This document shows, piece by piece, positions 7,261-15,495 of a stretch of 64,000 nucleotides of DNA (positions within the stretch are counted from its first letter, which is position 1; every line of letters starts with the position of its first letter). Under the pieces are notes generated by a model, which made no database searches, had not been told where the DNA came from, and saw only the letters and a program-made list of their open reading frames with translations. The DNA is taken from assembly GCF_001422205.1 (NCBI RefSeq), contig NZ_LMMJ01000014.1, positions 31,152-95,151 on the forward strand, given 5' to 3'. The translations under genes were made by a program, and so were the position numbers. This DNA comes from Curtobacterium sp. Leaf261. GTDB lineage: Bacteria; Actinomycetota; Actinomycetes; Actinomycetales; Microbacteriaceae.

Positions 7261-8157
7261 TCAGACCTGCGCGTACGCCCCGGCGTCGATGTCCTCGACG
7301 AGCGTCGGACCGGTCGGCGTCCACCCGAGGGTCTCCCGCGTCGCCGTACTCGACGACGACATGTCCATCCCGAAGAACCCGCCGAGGAACCCGAAGTGCT
7401 CCGCCGCATCCGCCTGGGGCACCGAGACGACCGGCAGCCCGAGCGACCGTCCGATGGCCTCGGCGATCTCCTTCGTCGGGACACCCTCCTCGGCGACCGC
7501 GTGCACGATCGGCATCGCGGACGGGTTCTCGAGCGCCAGCACGTTCAGCTTCGCGGCGTCCGAACGGTGCACGGCGGCCCAGCGGTTCGTGCCGTCCCCG
7601 ACGTACCCCGCGGCGCCGTTCCGCACGGCTGCCTTCACGAGCACATCGACGAACCCGTGGTCTCCGACACCGTGGGTCGTCGGCGAGAACCGGAGGCTCA
7701 CGACCTCGATGCCCCGGTCGAGGAACTCGAGCGCGAGGTTCTCGGCTCCGCCCCGCATCGCGTCCGGGCCGGTGAACGGCGAGGCGTCCGACTCGACCGA
7801 CGGACGTCCCTGCGCGAGCCCGGCGACACCAGACGCGAACAGGAACGGCTTGCCCGAGCCCTCGAGCGCCTCCGTGATCGTCGACACCGCGGCACGCTCA
7901 GCCCGGTTCGACTCCGCCGGGTTCGACCAGTCGTGCTTGTTCGCGAGGTGGATGACGGCATCGGCGTCGACCGCGCCCGTGCGGATGACGTCGAGCGAGT
8001 CGAGATCGCCCCGGAGGACCGTGGCGCCCTTCGCCTCGAGGGCTGCTGCGGACGCGTCCGAACGCGCGAGGCCGATGACCTGGTGTCCGGCGGCGAGTGC
8101 CTCGTCGGTGGTGGCGGATCCGATCCAGCCGGATGCTCCGGTGATGAAAACACGCAT
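7261..8157 (-). CDS. NAD(P)-dependent atypical/extended SDR (epimerase-like)
   Basis: The 298-residue protein starts with a Rossmann motif, VFITGASGWIGS. It continues with GDLDSLD (cofactor/acidic contact) and VIHLANKHDW, as in extended or atypical short-chain dehydrogenases. These act on NAD(P)H and are often annotated as NAD-dependent epimerase/dehydratase or NmrA-like. The usual Tyr-xxx-Lys is not obvious, so the reaction is uncertain. It is divergent from a TetR regulator with two operator palindromes between them. The ATG at 8157 has GAGAGG upstream. Confidence 0.82.
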   Translation of the reverse strand: MRVFITGASGWIGSATTDEALAAGHQVIGLARSDASAAALEAKGATVLRGDLDSLDVIRTGAVDADAVIHLANKHDWSNPAESNRAERAAVSTITEALEGSGKPFLFASGVAGLAQGRPSVESDASPFTGPDAMRGGAENLALEFLDRGIEVVSLRFSPTTHGVGDHGFVDVLVKAAVRNGAAGYVGDGTNRWAAVHRSDAAKLNVLALENPSAMPIVHAVAEEGVPTKEIAEAIGRSLGLPVVSVPQADAAEHFGFLGGFFGMDMSSSSTATRETLGWTPTGPTLVEDIDAGAYAQV

Positions 8158-8186
8158 GAGCGTGACCTCTCTCTCAGTGCCGACTG

Positions 8187-8234
8187 ATGTCAGCGACTGC
8201 CGTCACTGTACACCCGGATGTCAGTGGCTGTCAT
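8187..8234. promoter_or_regulatory. Two TetR operator palindromes, 31 bp apart
   Basis: ATGTCAGCGACTGCCGT (8187-8203) and ATGTCAGTGGCTGTCAT (8218-8234) share the pattern ATGnCAG-3-CTGnCAT, with the first copy less perfect. They fill the space between the reductase and the TetR gene. The regulator probably binds both sites and represses both promoters. Confidence 0.7.
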
Positions 8235-8263
8235 CACCTGACTCCCCGCCGTAGACTGGGCCC

Positions 8264-8866
8264 ATGGTGCGATGGGAGCCGGGTGGCACGGAGCGTCTCC
8301 GGATGGCGGCGCTGGATCTCTACGTCCGGCAGGGGTTCGAGCAGACGACGGTCGCCGAGATCGCCGCGGCCGCCGGACTCACCGAGCGCACGTTCTTCCG
8401 GCACTTCGCCGACAAGCGAGAGGTCCTGTTCAACGGGCAGGAGGTGCTCGAGGCACAGTTCCTGGCCGGCGTCGCCGAGGCGCCCGACGGCTCGTCCCCG
8501 CTCGACCTGGCCGCCGCGGCGCTCGCGGGCTCGGCCGGGTTCTTCTCGGAGGACCGCCGCGCCTGGTCGCGACGACGCCAGACGGTGATCGGCGCGAACG
8601 CGTCGCTCCAGGAGCGCGAGTCCCTGAAGATGGCGACGCTCGCGGGCTCCCTGGCGGCCGCACTCCGCGACCGAGGGATCGCCGAACCCGCGGCGACGCT
8701 CGCCGGGCAGACCGCCGTGACCGTCTTCAGCGTGTCCTTCGCCACCTGGGTCGAGGACGACGAGACGCGCACGTTCCCGGCCATCGAGCACGACGTCCTC
8801 GCCGAGCTCACCGCCCTGACAGCGGCCACCGTCCAGGCGCCAGCGGCGGAGCGCCCCACGGTGTAG
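8264..8866 (+). CDS. TetR-family transcriptional regulator
   Basis: The 200-residue protein has a TetR DNA-binding domain at about residues 8-55, with a helix-turn-helix around TTVAEIAAAAGLTERTFFRH and then FADKREVL. The C-terminal ligand domain is all-helical and not diagnostic. It is divergent from the NAD-dependent reductase gene, with two operator palindromes in between. It probably represses itself and that reductase until a ligand binds. Confidence 0.92.
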   Translation: MVRWEPGGTERLRMAALDLYVRQGFEQTTVAEIAAAAGLTERTFFRHFADKREVLFNGQEVLEAQFLAGVAEAPDGSSPLDLAAAALAGSAGFFSEDRRAWSRRRQTVIGANASLQERESLKMATLAGSLAAALRDRGIAEPAATLAGQTAVTVFSVSFATWVEDDETRTFPAIEHDVLAELTALTAATVQAPAAERPTV

Positions 8867-8873
8867 ACGGGGA

Positions 8874-8891
8874 CCCGACATCGATGTCGGG
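8874..8891. promoter_or_regulatory. 18-bp perfect palindrome between TetR gene and aldo/keto reductase
   Basis: CCCGACATCGATGTCGGG is a perfect palindrome with no loop. It begins 8 bp after the TetR stop codon and lies 60 bp before the aldo/keto reductase start. It could be an operator for the reductase or a terminator stem; a zero-loop palindrome favours protein binding. Confidence 0.5.
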
Positions 8892-8950
8892 CGCCACAGC
8901 GCGCCACTGCCACACCTCAGCCAGCGCCACATCGCAGGGAGACCATCCGC

Positions 8951-9931
8951 ATGGAGTACACCCACCTCGGCTCGACCGGCCTCAAGGTCAGCCGCATCAC
9001 GCTCGGCTGCATGAGCTTCGGCAACGGTAACGAACAGCAGACCTGGACCCTCGACGCCGCCGGCGCAGAGTCGATCTTCCGGAAGGCAGTCGACCTCGGC
9101 ATCACGTTCTGGGACACCGCGAACGTGTACGGCCGCGGCAGCTCGGAAGAGGTCACGGGCGAGGCCATCCGCAAGTACACCCGCCGTGAGGACGTCGTCC
9201 TCGCCACGAAGGTGTTCGGCGAGATGGGCCCCGGCCCCGGTGAGTCCGGGCTCTCCCGCCGCGCGATCATGGAGCAGGTCGACAAGTCCCTGCAGCGCCT
9301 CGGGAGTGACTGGATCGACCTGTACCAGATCCACCGCTTCGACCCGGAGACCCCGGTCGAGGAGACGATGGAGGCCCTGCACGACGTCGTCCAGGCCGGC
9401 AAGGTCCGCTACATCGGCGCCTCGAGCATGTGGGCGTGGCAGTTCGCCAAGCTGCAGGCCGCGGCGGACCTCGGCGGCTGGACGCGCTTCGTGTCGATGC
9501 AGAACCAGTACAGCCTCGGCCAGCGCGAGGAGGAGCGCGAGATGTTCGGGCTCCTCGCCGACCAGGGCGTCGGCTCGATCCCGTGGGGTCCGCTGCAGGC
9601 CGGCAAGATGGCCCGCCCGTGGAGCGAGCAGAACACCGCGCGTGCCGGGGACGAGCCCGAGGTCGACCCGAAGGGCAACCCCGTCCGGCTCGACTCGGAC
9701 AAGGGCATCGTCGACGCGATCGAGCGGATCGCGGGCGAGAAGGGCGTCTCGATGGCACAGGTCGCCCTGGCCTGGGTCCTCGCGAACCCCGTCGTCGACG
9801 CCCCCATCGTCGGCGCGACGAAGGTGCACCACATCGAGGACGCCGTCGCCGCGCTCGACGTGCGCCTGACGCCCGAGGACGTCACGGCGCTCGAAGAGCA
9901 CTACGTCGCAAGGCAGCCGACGTTCTTCTGA
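8951..9931 (+). CDS. Aldo/keto reductase
   Basis: This 326-residue protein is an aldo/keto reductase barrel using NADPH. The catalytic tetrad is visible: Asp and Tyr in FWDTANVYGRG (about 50-60), Lys in LATKVFG (about 84-90), and His in LYQIHRFD (about 119-126). The C-terminal cofactor region contains PIVGATKVHHIEDA. Its length is normal. It is similar to the YajO/AKR11-like group of general aldehyde reductases. It lies downstream of the TetR gene and may be controlled by the palindrome at 8874-8891. Confidence 0.92.
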   Translation: MEYTHLGSTGLKVSRITLGCMSFGNGNEQQTWTLDAAGAESIFRKAVDLGITFWDTANVYGRGSSEEVTGEAIRKYTRREDVVLATKVFGEMGPGPGESGLSRRAIMEQVDKSLQRLGSDWIDLYQIHRFDPETPVEETMEALHDVVQAGKVRYIGASSMWAWQFAKLQAAADLGGWTRFVSMQNQYSLGQREEEREMFGLLADQGVGSIPWGPLQAGKMARPWSEQNTARAGDEPEVDPKGNPVRLDSDKGIVDAIERIAGEKGVSMAQVALAWVLANPVVDAPIVGATKVHHIEDAVAALDVRLTPEDVTALEEHYVARQPTFF

Positions 9932-9989
9932 TCTGCTGATCTGCCGATCGGGTGGTCGCGTCCGCCAGGTACGGAACGTGACCACCTGA

Positions 9990-10095
9990 CGGACTGGCGC
10001 GCCCCGCTCGGCGGAATCGCGCCAGCGATTCGCGGGGCGCGCCGGGCGAGCCTGCGAGCCCGGGTGCCAGCCCGCCCCGTCCCTCCAGTCCGTTC
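9990..10095. terminator. Compound inverted repeat between convergent genes
   Basis: The outer sequence CGGACTGG (9990-9997) recurs inverted as CCAGTCCG at 10088-10095. Nested inside are GGCGCGCCCCGC (9996-10007) with its complement at 10032-10043, and GAATCGC/GCGATTC (10014-10020 and 10025-10031). The region lies between the convergent aldo/keto reductase and dehydrogenase genes, so it is probably a bidirectional terminator. The CGGACTGG ends match the repeats at 44326 and 59210. Confidence 0.6.
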
Positions 10096-10125
10096 GTACG
10101 CGCGTTGCGCACCGTCGAGCGTGGC

Positions 10126-10941
10126 CTAGCTGAGCCGTGTGTGCAGGATCCCGCCGTCCACGTCGACGATCGTGCCGTGCACGAACGCGGCCTCGTCGCT
10201 CGCGAGCCAGCGGACCGCGGTGGCGATGTCGACCGGGCGGACGGGCTGCCCGGCGACCGTGCCCCTCGTCATGGCGGCGAGGACGTCCGCTGACTCGGCG
10301 TTGCCGGGCGTGGAGGTCGCCCCTGGCGAGACGCTGTTGACGCGGACGCCGGACGGACCGAACTCCGCGGACCAGGTACGGGTCATCTGCTCGATCGCAG
10401 CCTTCGACGCCGTGTAGGCGGCACCGAACGGCACGCCGACGCGGGACATCCAGGAGCCGATGTTGACGAAGACCCCGGAGTCCCGCTCGACCATCGCGGG
10501 GGCGAGGGCGGCGACGAGCACGTGCGGTGCGCGGATGTTCGTCGCGAGGATCGCGTCGAGTTCGTCGTCGGTGAGGAGTGCCGTCGGGCTCGCGGGGTAG
10601 ACGCCCGCGTTGTTGACGAGCACGTCGACGTGGCCGCCGAGTGCCGTCGTGGCCTCGGTGGCGAAGCGTCGGACCTCATCGGCGGAGGCACCGAGGTCGG
10701 CGACGACGGCACGGGCGGTACCGCCCGCCGCGGTGATCGTGTCGACGACGGCCTGGGCGCGCTCGGCGTTCCGACCGCTGACGACGACGGTGGCGCCGGA
10801 GCTCGCGAGGACCCGGGCGATCGCCTCGCCGATGCCGCTGGTGGAGCCGGTGACGATCGCGGTGCGACCGGCGAGCCGGGTGTCGGGGACGAGTGCGTCG
10901 AGGGCGTCGGCGTTGGACAGGATGGGTTGATTGGACTGCAT
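10126..10941 (-). CDS. SDR-family oxidoreductase
   Basis: This 271-residue protein is a classical short-chain dehydrogenase. TGSTSGIGEAIA is the cofactor Gly motif (about 33-44), and VLVNNAG is the NNAG motif. The catalytic Ser is in VNIGSWMS, and Tyr and Lys are in AAYTASKAAIEQM. The C-terminal FVHGTIVDVDGG is typical. The start at 10941 lies inside the first of two operator palindromes. It is divergent from a TetR gene, which presumably represses it. The substrate is unknown. Confidence 0.92.
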   Translation of the reverse strand: MQSNQPILSNADALDALVPDTRLAGRTAIVTGSTSGIGEAIARVLASSGATVVVSGRNAERAQAVVDTITAAGGTARAVVADLGASADEVRRFATEATTALGGHVDVLVNNAGVYPASPTALLTDDELDAILATNIRAPHVLVAALAPAMVERDSGVFVNIGSWMSRVGVPFGAAYTASKAAIEQMTRTWSAEFGPSGVRVNSVSPGATSTPGNAESADVLAAMTRGTVAGQPVRPVDIATAVRWLASDEAAFVHGTIVDVDGGILHTRLS

Positions 10942-10979
10942 GGTCCAGTTGTACCACACAGTTGGACCTTGCGGTCCAA
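10931..10979. promoter_or_regulatory. Two TetR operator palindromes, 31 bp apart
   Basis: TTGGACTGCATGGTCCAG (10931-10948) and TTGGACCTTGCGGTCCAA (10962-10979) are 7-4-7 palindromes. The first covers the start codon of the dehydrogenase. The second lies 17 bp before the divergent TetR start. Binding should block both genes. Confidence 0.8.
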
Positions 10980-10996
10980 TGGCGTAGGCTGAGGGC

Positions 10997-11647
10997 ATGG
11001 CAGCGACCGAGCGACTCGCGGCGACCGAGGGACCCGTGGCGGCTGAGCGACCCGTGCTCACCGAGCGTGGTCGGCAGACGCGGCTGCGGATCATCGAGGA
11101 GACCGGTCGGCAGATCCTCGCGGACGGCATCGGTGGGACCACTCTCGACACCGTCCGCGCGGCGACGCTGACGAGCAAGAGCCAGCTCTTCCACTACTTC
11201 CCGGGCGGCAAGGCCGAGCTCGTGCGCGAGGTCGCGCAGTGGGAGGGGCTGGAGCTGTTCGCCGCGCAGGAGCCCGAGATCCACGACCTGGGGTCATGGG
11301 GGTCGTGGGACCGGTGGCGTGCCGGGCTCGAGGTCTACTACTTCGAGCGGGGGCGCTGGGCGTGCCCGATCAGCACCCTGGCACAGCAGTCGGCGCCGTC
11401 GGACGAGACGCTCGCCGAGACGACCCGGCAAGGTGTCGCCGCGTGGGCTGCGATGCTCGCGCAGGGTGTCGGGCGCATGCAGACCGCCGGTGCGATCGAC
11501 CCGTCGGTGGATGCCGCCCGGGTCGGGACGGGGATCGTCGCGGCGATCATGGGGGGTCTCGCGCTGAGCCAGCCGGAACGCGACGGTGCGCCACTCGCCG
11601 CCGCACTCGACCTCGCCTTCCGGGGGCTCCGCAGCCTCGAGGTCTGA
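10997..11647 (+). CDS. TetR-family transcriptional regulator
   Basis: The 216-residue protein has a TetR helix-turn-helix at about residues 28-75 (ILADGIGGTTLDTVRAAT, then SKSQLFHYFPGGKAELV). The C-terminal domain resembles the TetR_C group found with quinone- or aldehyde-responsive repressors. It is divergent from the short-chain dehydrogenase and shares two operators with it. The first 18 residues are repetitive (Ala-Thr-Glu-rich), so a later start is possible. Confidence 0.9.
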   Translation: MAATERLAATEGPVAAERPVLTERGRQTRLRIIEETGRQILADGIGGTTLDTVRAATLTSKSQLFHYFPGGKAELVREVAQWEGLELFAAQEPEIHDLGSWGSWDRWRAGLEVYYFERGRWACPISTLAQQSAPSDETLAETTRQGVAAWAAMLAQGVGRMQTAGAIDPSVDAARVGTGIVAAIMGGLALSQPERDGAPLAAALDLAFRGLRSLEV

Positions 11648-11730
11648 CACCCGGACGGGGGATGCGCCCGGGACGCGAATCGTCCTGACGGCGGATGCCG
11701 TGTGCCTGCCGGGTCCAGGACGATGTCGAC

Positions 11731-12570
11731 GTGAACCATGCTCCATCCACCAGCCGTCGGGCGGTGCTCGCCGGTGCTGGCGGGCTCCTGACGACCGCGC
11801 TCCTGTCCGCCTGCGCCACCGGCGCGCCGTCCGTCCGGGTGTCCTCGTCCCCATCGGTGCGGCGGAGTGCACCGACGACTCAGACGCCGACGCCGACGCC
11901 GACGCCGAAGACTCCGACTCCGATGCCGACGCCGGTCTCGATCGCTCGGCAGCCGCTCCCGGGCGGGACGATCACCGGGCTGCCGACCGGTACGCCGGGC
12001 ATCGCGTGGACGGTCGACGACGGGGTCGACAGCAGTGTCGTGGAGGCCTACGCGCGGTTCGCCCTCGAGACCGGCACACGCCTGACCTTCTTCGTCAACG
12101 GCGCGAACCCCTCGTGGACCGAGCACGCGGACCTGCTGCGTCCGCTGGTGGCGTCCGGGCAGGTGCAGCTCGGCAACCACACCTGGGACCACCCGGCACT
12201 CACCAGGCTGTCCGACCAGGGCATCGCAGACGAGCTCCAGCGGAACCACGACTTCATCGCATCGACGTACGGCGTCGACGCCCGGCCCTTCTACCGTCCG
12301 CCGTTCGGGTACCACGATGCCCGGGTGGACGCCGCCGCCGCGCGCGTCGGGTACTCGACACCGGTGCTCTGGTACGGGTCGCTCGCCGACTCCGGGGACA
12401 TCACGACCGACCAGATCGTCGGGTTCGGCGAGCAGTGGTTCCTGCCGGCGCACATCGTCATCGGGCATGCGAACCACCAGGGCACGATCGCGGCCCTCCC
12501 TCGGCTCGACCAGCTGCTCCGGGACCGGCGGCTCGCGACGTTCACGCTCCGCGACGTCTTCGCGACCTAG
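11731..12570 (+). CDS. Polysaccharide deacetylase (NodB/CE4) lipoprotein
   Basis: The 279-residue protein begins with a twin-arginine-type signal (STSRRAVLAGAGGLL) ending in a lipobox (LLSAC). A Thr-Pro repeat linker follows, then a NodB domain. Catalytic metal motifs are TVDDGV (Asp-Asp), NHTWDH (His-xxx-His) and RPPFGYHD. Such enzymes remove acetyl groups from chitin, peptidoglycan or related cell-surface sugars. The GTG at 11731 was chosen over the ATG at 11695 because it starts next to the signal peptide and has GGACGA upstream. Its stop overlaps the convergent kinase-like gene by 4 bp. Confidence 0.85.
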   Translation: MNHAPSTSRRAVLAGAGGLLTTALLSACATGAPSVRVSSSPSVRRSAPTTQTPTPTPTPKTPTPMPTPVSIARQPLPGGTITGLPTGTPGIAWTVDDGVDSSVVEAYARFALETGTRLTFFVNGANPSWTEHADLLRPLVASGQVQLGNHTWDHPALTRLSDQGIADELQRNHDFIASTYGVDARPFYRPPFGYHDARVDAAAARVGYSTPVLWYGSLADSGDITTDQIVGFGEQWFLPAHIVIGHANHQGTIAALPRLDQLLRDRRLATFTLRDVFAT

Positions 12571-13586
12571 GGGCCACTGTCGTTCGGCGCCGAATGGAGA
12601 AGCGCGCGGAGCCTCGGTTCGACGAGCGACGCGGAGCCGACCGGTGACAGGATCCCGTGGAAGACCGCGAGCTCTTCGTCCCGGAACTCGGGCGGGCCGT
12701 CGAGCACGGACTGGATCGTCGACACGAGGTCCTCGAGCGCGCGGACACACGCGTACCGGACGAGCCGGGCCTCGTCGAGCTCGACCGGACCGTACCCGCG
12801 GTCGAACGCCGCCCGCTGCTCGTCGGTCAGGGGCTGGAACAGGACCGGGAACTCCACGAGGTGCAGGTCGAGCTCGCGCGGGGCGACCACCGCCTCGTCC
12901 CAGTCGATCAGGCACGGGACCCCGTCGGCGTCGAGCACGAGGTTGCCGAGGTGCGGGTCGCCGTGACACGGGACCGGGACCCCCTCGTCCCCGTCGGAGA
13001 GTCGCGTGCCGCGGAGCAGGAGCTCGACGCGCTCGCGGGCATCCTGCCACGCGGTGAGGGCCTCGGAGTCCGGCCCACCGGCAGCGGCGAGGGTGTCGAG
13101 CGCCACGATCCCGGCACGGTACCGACGCCGTCGACGCCGGATCCCGCGACGGGCACCCCTCCGGCGCTCCTGCATCGGGAACGGGTGCGCGTGGACCGCC
13201 CCGAGCAGCGCGCCGACGGCCTGCCACTGCGCGAGGTCGAGCCCGACCGTCGCCGCGTCCTCGCCGGGCACCCACGCCGTGACCGACAGACGTCCGCCAC
13301 CCCGCCGGCTGGTCGGACGCCCGTCGGCGGCGACACGCACCGGCGGCACCCCGGCGACACCGGCGGAGGACAGTGACTCGCTCAGCTGGACACCGGTCCG
13401 GGTGCGGCGGCTCGTCCACTTCACCGCGTAGCCGTCCGTGCCGTGGGACACCTGCCACACGGCGGCCGCGGTGTCGGTCCCACCGATGACCCGCTCGACC
13501 TCGACCTCGCCGGTGTCGAGACCGAAGTCGTCGGCGATCCAGCGCACCACGTCGGGCACGTCGGGTCGGGTGTCGCGCGGGCTCAC
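12567..13586 (-). CDS. APH-family phosphotransferase coupled to sugar ABC operon
   Basis: This 339-residue protein has an aminoglycoside-phosphotransferase fold. The catalytic loop is CHGDPHLGNLVL (about 209-220), followed by metal-binding LIDWDEAV. The start is GTG, and GTGA overlaps the stop of the upstream permease, so it is the last gene of the ABC importer operon. That position suggests it phosphorylates the imported compound rather than conferring antibiotic resistance; this is inference. A run of Arg residues (RRGIRRRRRRYRAG) near 145 is unusual. Confidence 0.82.
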   Translation of the reverse strand: MSPRDTRPDVPDVVRWIADDFGLDTGEVEVERVIGGTDTAAAVWQVSHGTDGYAVKWTSRRTRTGVQLSESLSSAGVAGVPPVRVAADGRPTSRRGGGRLSVTAWVPGEDAATVGLDLAQWQAVGALLGAVHAHPFPMQERRRGARRGIRRRRRRYRAGIVALDTLAAAGGPDSEALTAWQDARERVELLLRGTRLSDGDEGVPVPCHGDPHLGNLVLDADGVPCLIDWDEAVVAPRELDLHLVEFPVLFQPLTDEQRAAFDRGYGPVELDEARLVRYACVRALEDLVSTIQSVLDGPPEFRDEELAVFHGILSPVGSASLVEPRLRALLHSAPNDSGP

Positions 13587-14491
13587 CGCAGGCCGCTCCG
13601 CGACAGGCCCTCGACGAAGTACCGCTGGAAGGCCAGGAACAGGGCCACGATCGGCACGATCATGAGCAGGTTGACGGCCATGATCGCGCCGTAGTCAGAC
13701 GTGTACTGCCCCTGCAGCGTGCCGACGATACCGATCGGCACCGTGAACAGGTCCTGGTTGCCGGACAGCGCCACGAGTGGCCATCCGAACGCGTTCCACT
13801 CGCCCATGAACGTCAGGAGCACGAGGACCGCGAGCAGCGGACGGCAGAGCGGCAGCACCACCGAGAAGAACACGCGGAACTGCCCCGCGCCGTCGATCCG
13901 CGCCGCCTCGATGAGTTCATCGGGCACGGCGATGAAGAACTGTCGCGCCAGGAACACCCCGAAGATCGCCGCGCTCTCCGGCAGGATGACCGCCCAGATG
14001 CCGCCGTACAGGTGCAGACCGATCGAGATGAGGAACTGCGGCACGATGATCGCCTGCGGCGGGATCATCAGCGTCGACAGCAGCACGAGGAACACCGCGT
14101 TGCGGCCGCGGAACGGCAGCTTCGCGAAGGCGTACCCGGCGAACAGGTTGCAGATCACGGTGATGACGGTGACCACCACCGCGATCACGAGCGAGTTCGC
14201 GAACCACCGCCAGATCGGGAACTCCGAGAACGGCCGCACGAAGTTCTGGATCGTGAGGTGCTGTGGCCAGAGGTGGAGCCCCGGGGCGTACAGGTCGGCC
14301 TTCGTCGAGAACGCCGTGAGGAGCATCCAGTAGAGCGGGAACGCCATCACGATGCTCACCACGACGGCTGCCGTGATCCGCAACCACAGGAGCTTGGTGC
14401 GGTTCCGGGGCGGACGCGCGCCGTCCCTCCTGGCCGTGGCGGTGCGCGGCGATGACGCGTCGGCGTCGCCCGTGGCCCATGTCGTCGTCAT
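13583..14491 (-). CDS. Carbohydrate ABC transporter permease (MalG-like)
   Basis: The 302-residue protein has six membrane helices and the permease EAA motif (ELIEAARIDGAGQFRVFF) that contacts the ATPase. It belongs to the MalG/CUT1 group. Its ATG overlaps the upstream permease stop (TGATG), and its stop overlaps the kinase start. No ATPase gene is present; in actinobacteria a shared MsiK-type ATPase normally serves such importers. Confidence 0.92.
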   Translation of the reverse strand: MTTTWATGDADASSPRTATARRDGARPPRNRTKLLWLRITAAVVVSIVMAFPLYWMLLTAFSTKADLYAPGLHLWPQHLTIQNFVRPFSEFPIWRWFANSLVIAVVVTVITVICNLFAGYAFAKLPFRGRNAVFLVLLSTLMIPPQAIIVPQFLISIGLHLYGGIWAVILPESAAIFGVFLARQFFIAVPDELIEAARIDGAGQFRVFFSVVLPLCRPLLAVLVLLTFMGEWNAFGWPLVALSGNQDLFTVPIGIVGTLQGQYTSDYGAIMAVNLLMIVPIVALFLAFQRYFVEGLSRSGLR

Positions 14492-15495
14492 CAGTCGGTC
14501 TGGTCCCGTCCGGCGTTGAAGCGCCACTGGATCCCGGTGATGACGAGCGTCACCAGGTAGATCGCGATGCCGACGGCGGCGCCGTAGCCGAGGAGCTGGG
14601 GGCCGTGCTCGTCGAACGCGACCCGGTAGGCGTAGGACACGACGGTCGTGGTGGAGTACCCGGGCCCGCCCCGTGTCATCGCCCACACGGTGTCGAACAC
14701 CTGGAACGAGTAGATCAGGTTCATGATCAGCAGGAAGAACGTGGACGGGCCGAGCAGCGGGAACGTGATGAGCCGGAACTTCTGCCAGCCGCTCGCGCCG
14801 TCGGTGGTCGCAGCCTCTTGCACGGACGGGTCGACGCCCTGCAGCCCGGCCAGGTAGATGAGCATGTCGAACCCGATCCGCTGCCAGAGCGTCACGAGGA
14901 TGATCGCCGTCATCGCCCAGCCGCCGCTCGACTGCCACGAGATCGCCGGGAGGCCGAGGGCACCGAGGAACTTGTCGATGAAGCCGTTGTTCTGGTCGAA
15001 CATCCACGCACCGAGCACACCGGTCGCGACGCCGGACACCACGAGCGGCAGGAAGATGATCGTCCGGAAGACCGCCCGTCCGGGCAGGACGCCGTTCAGG
15101 AGCACCGCCACGGCGAGGCCGATCGCCATGCCGACGGGCACCGTGAAGAGCGTGAAGATCCCCGTGTTCGCGACCGACTGCCAGAACACCGGGTCGGTGA
15201 CGAGACGGACGTAGTTGCCGATGCCCGCCCACGAGGTCCCGCCGAGCGAGTCGAGGTCCTGGAAGCTGATGACCACGGCGTACACGAGCGGCAGCAGCGT
15301 GAAGATGCCGATGAGCACGACGTTCGGCAGCAGGAAGGACCCGGCGGCGATGCCGTTCGCCCGCCGGATGCTCGTGCGCTTCGGGAGCTTGGCGCCCCCG
15401 GCCGTCGCGCCGCCGATCTGCGCGGTGGCGCGACCGGCAGCCCCGCCCACACCGCTCGTCCCGCCGACACCGGCTCCCGCGTCCGCACTCGTCAT
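14491..15495 (-). CDS. Carbohydrate ABC transporter permease (MalF-like)
   Basis: The 334-residue protein has a Gly/Ala-rich cytoplasmic N-terminus (about 45 residues), then six helices with the EAA loop (SVQEAATTDGASGWQKF). It is the MalF-type partner of the permease encoded next to it. The start overlaps the binding-protein stop (ATGA), so the importer genes are translationally coupled. Confidence 0.92.
   Translation of the reverse strand: MTSADAGAGVGGTSGVGGAAGRATAQIGGATAGGAKLPKRTSIRRANGIAAGSFLLPNVVLIGIFTLLPLVYAVVISFQDLDSLGGTSWAGIGNYVRLVTDPVFWQSVANTGIFTLFTVPVGMAIGLAVAVLLNGVLPGRAVFRTIIFLPLVVSGVATGVLGAWMFDQNNGFIDKFLGALGLPAISWQSSGGWAMTAIILVTLWQRIGFDMLIYLAGLQGVDPSVQEAATTDGASGWQKFRLITFPLLGPSTFFLLIMNLIYSFQVFDTVWAMTRGGPGYSTTTVVSYAYRVAFDEHGPQLLGYGAAVGIAIYLVTLVITGIQWRFNAGRDQTD

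Noticed and set aside
5869-8187. Very long plus-strand open frame opposite the MFS and reductase genes
   Set aside because: Composition is Arg/Ser/Pro-rich and typical of the antisense of GC-rich genes; the minus strand has clear MFS and Rossmann motifs and ribosome-binding sites.
12567-13586. Aminoglycoside resistance gene
   Set aside because: The fold is APH-like, but operon coupling to a sugar importer makes a metabolic kinase more likely; no resistance-specific signature seen.
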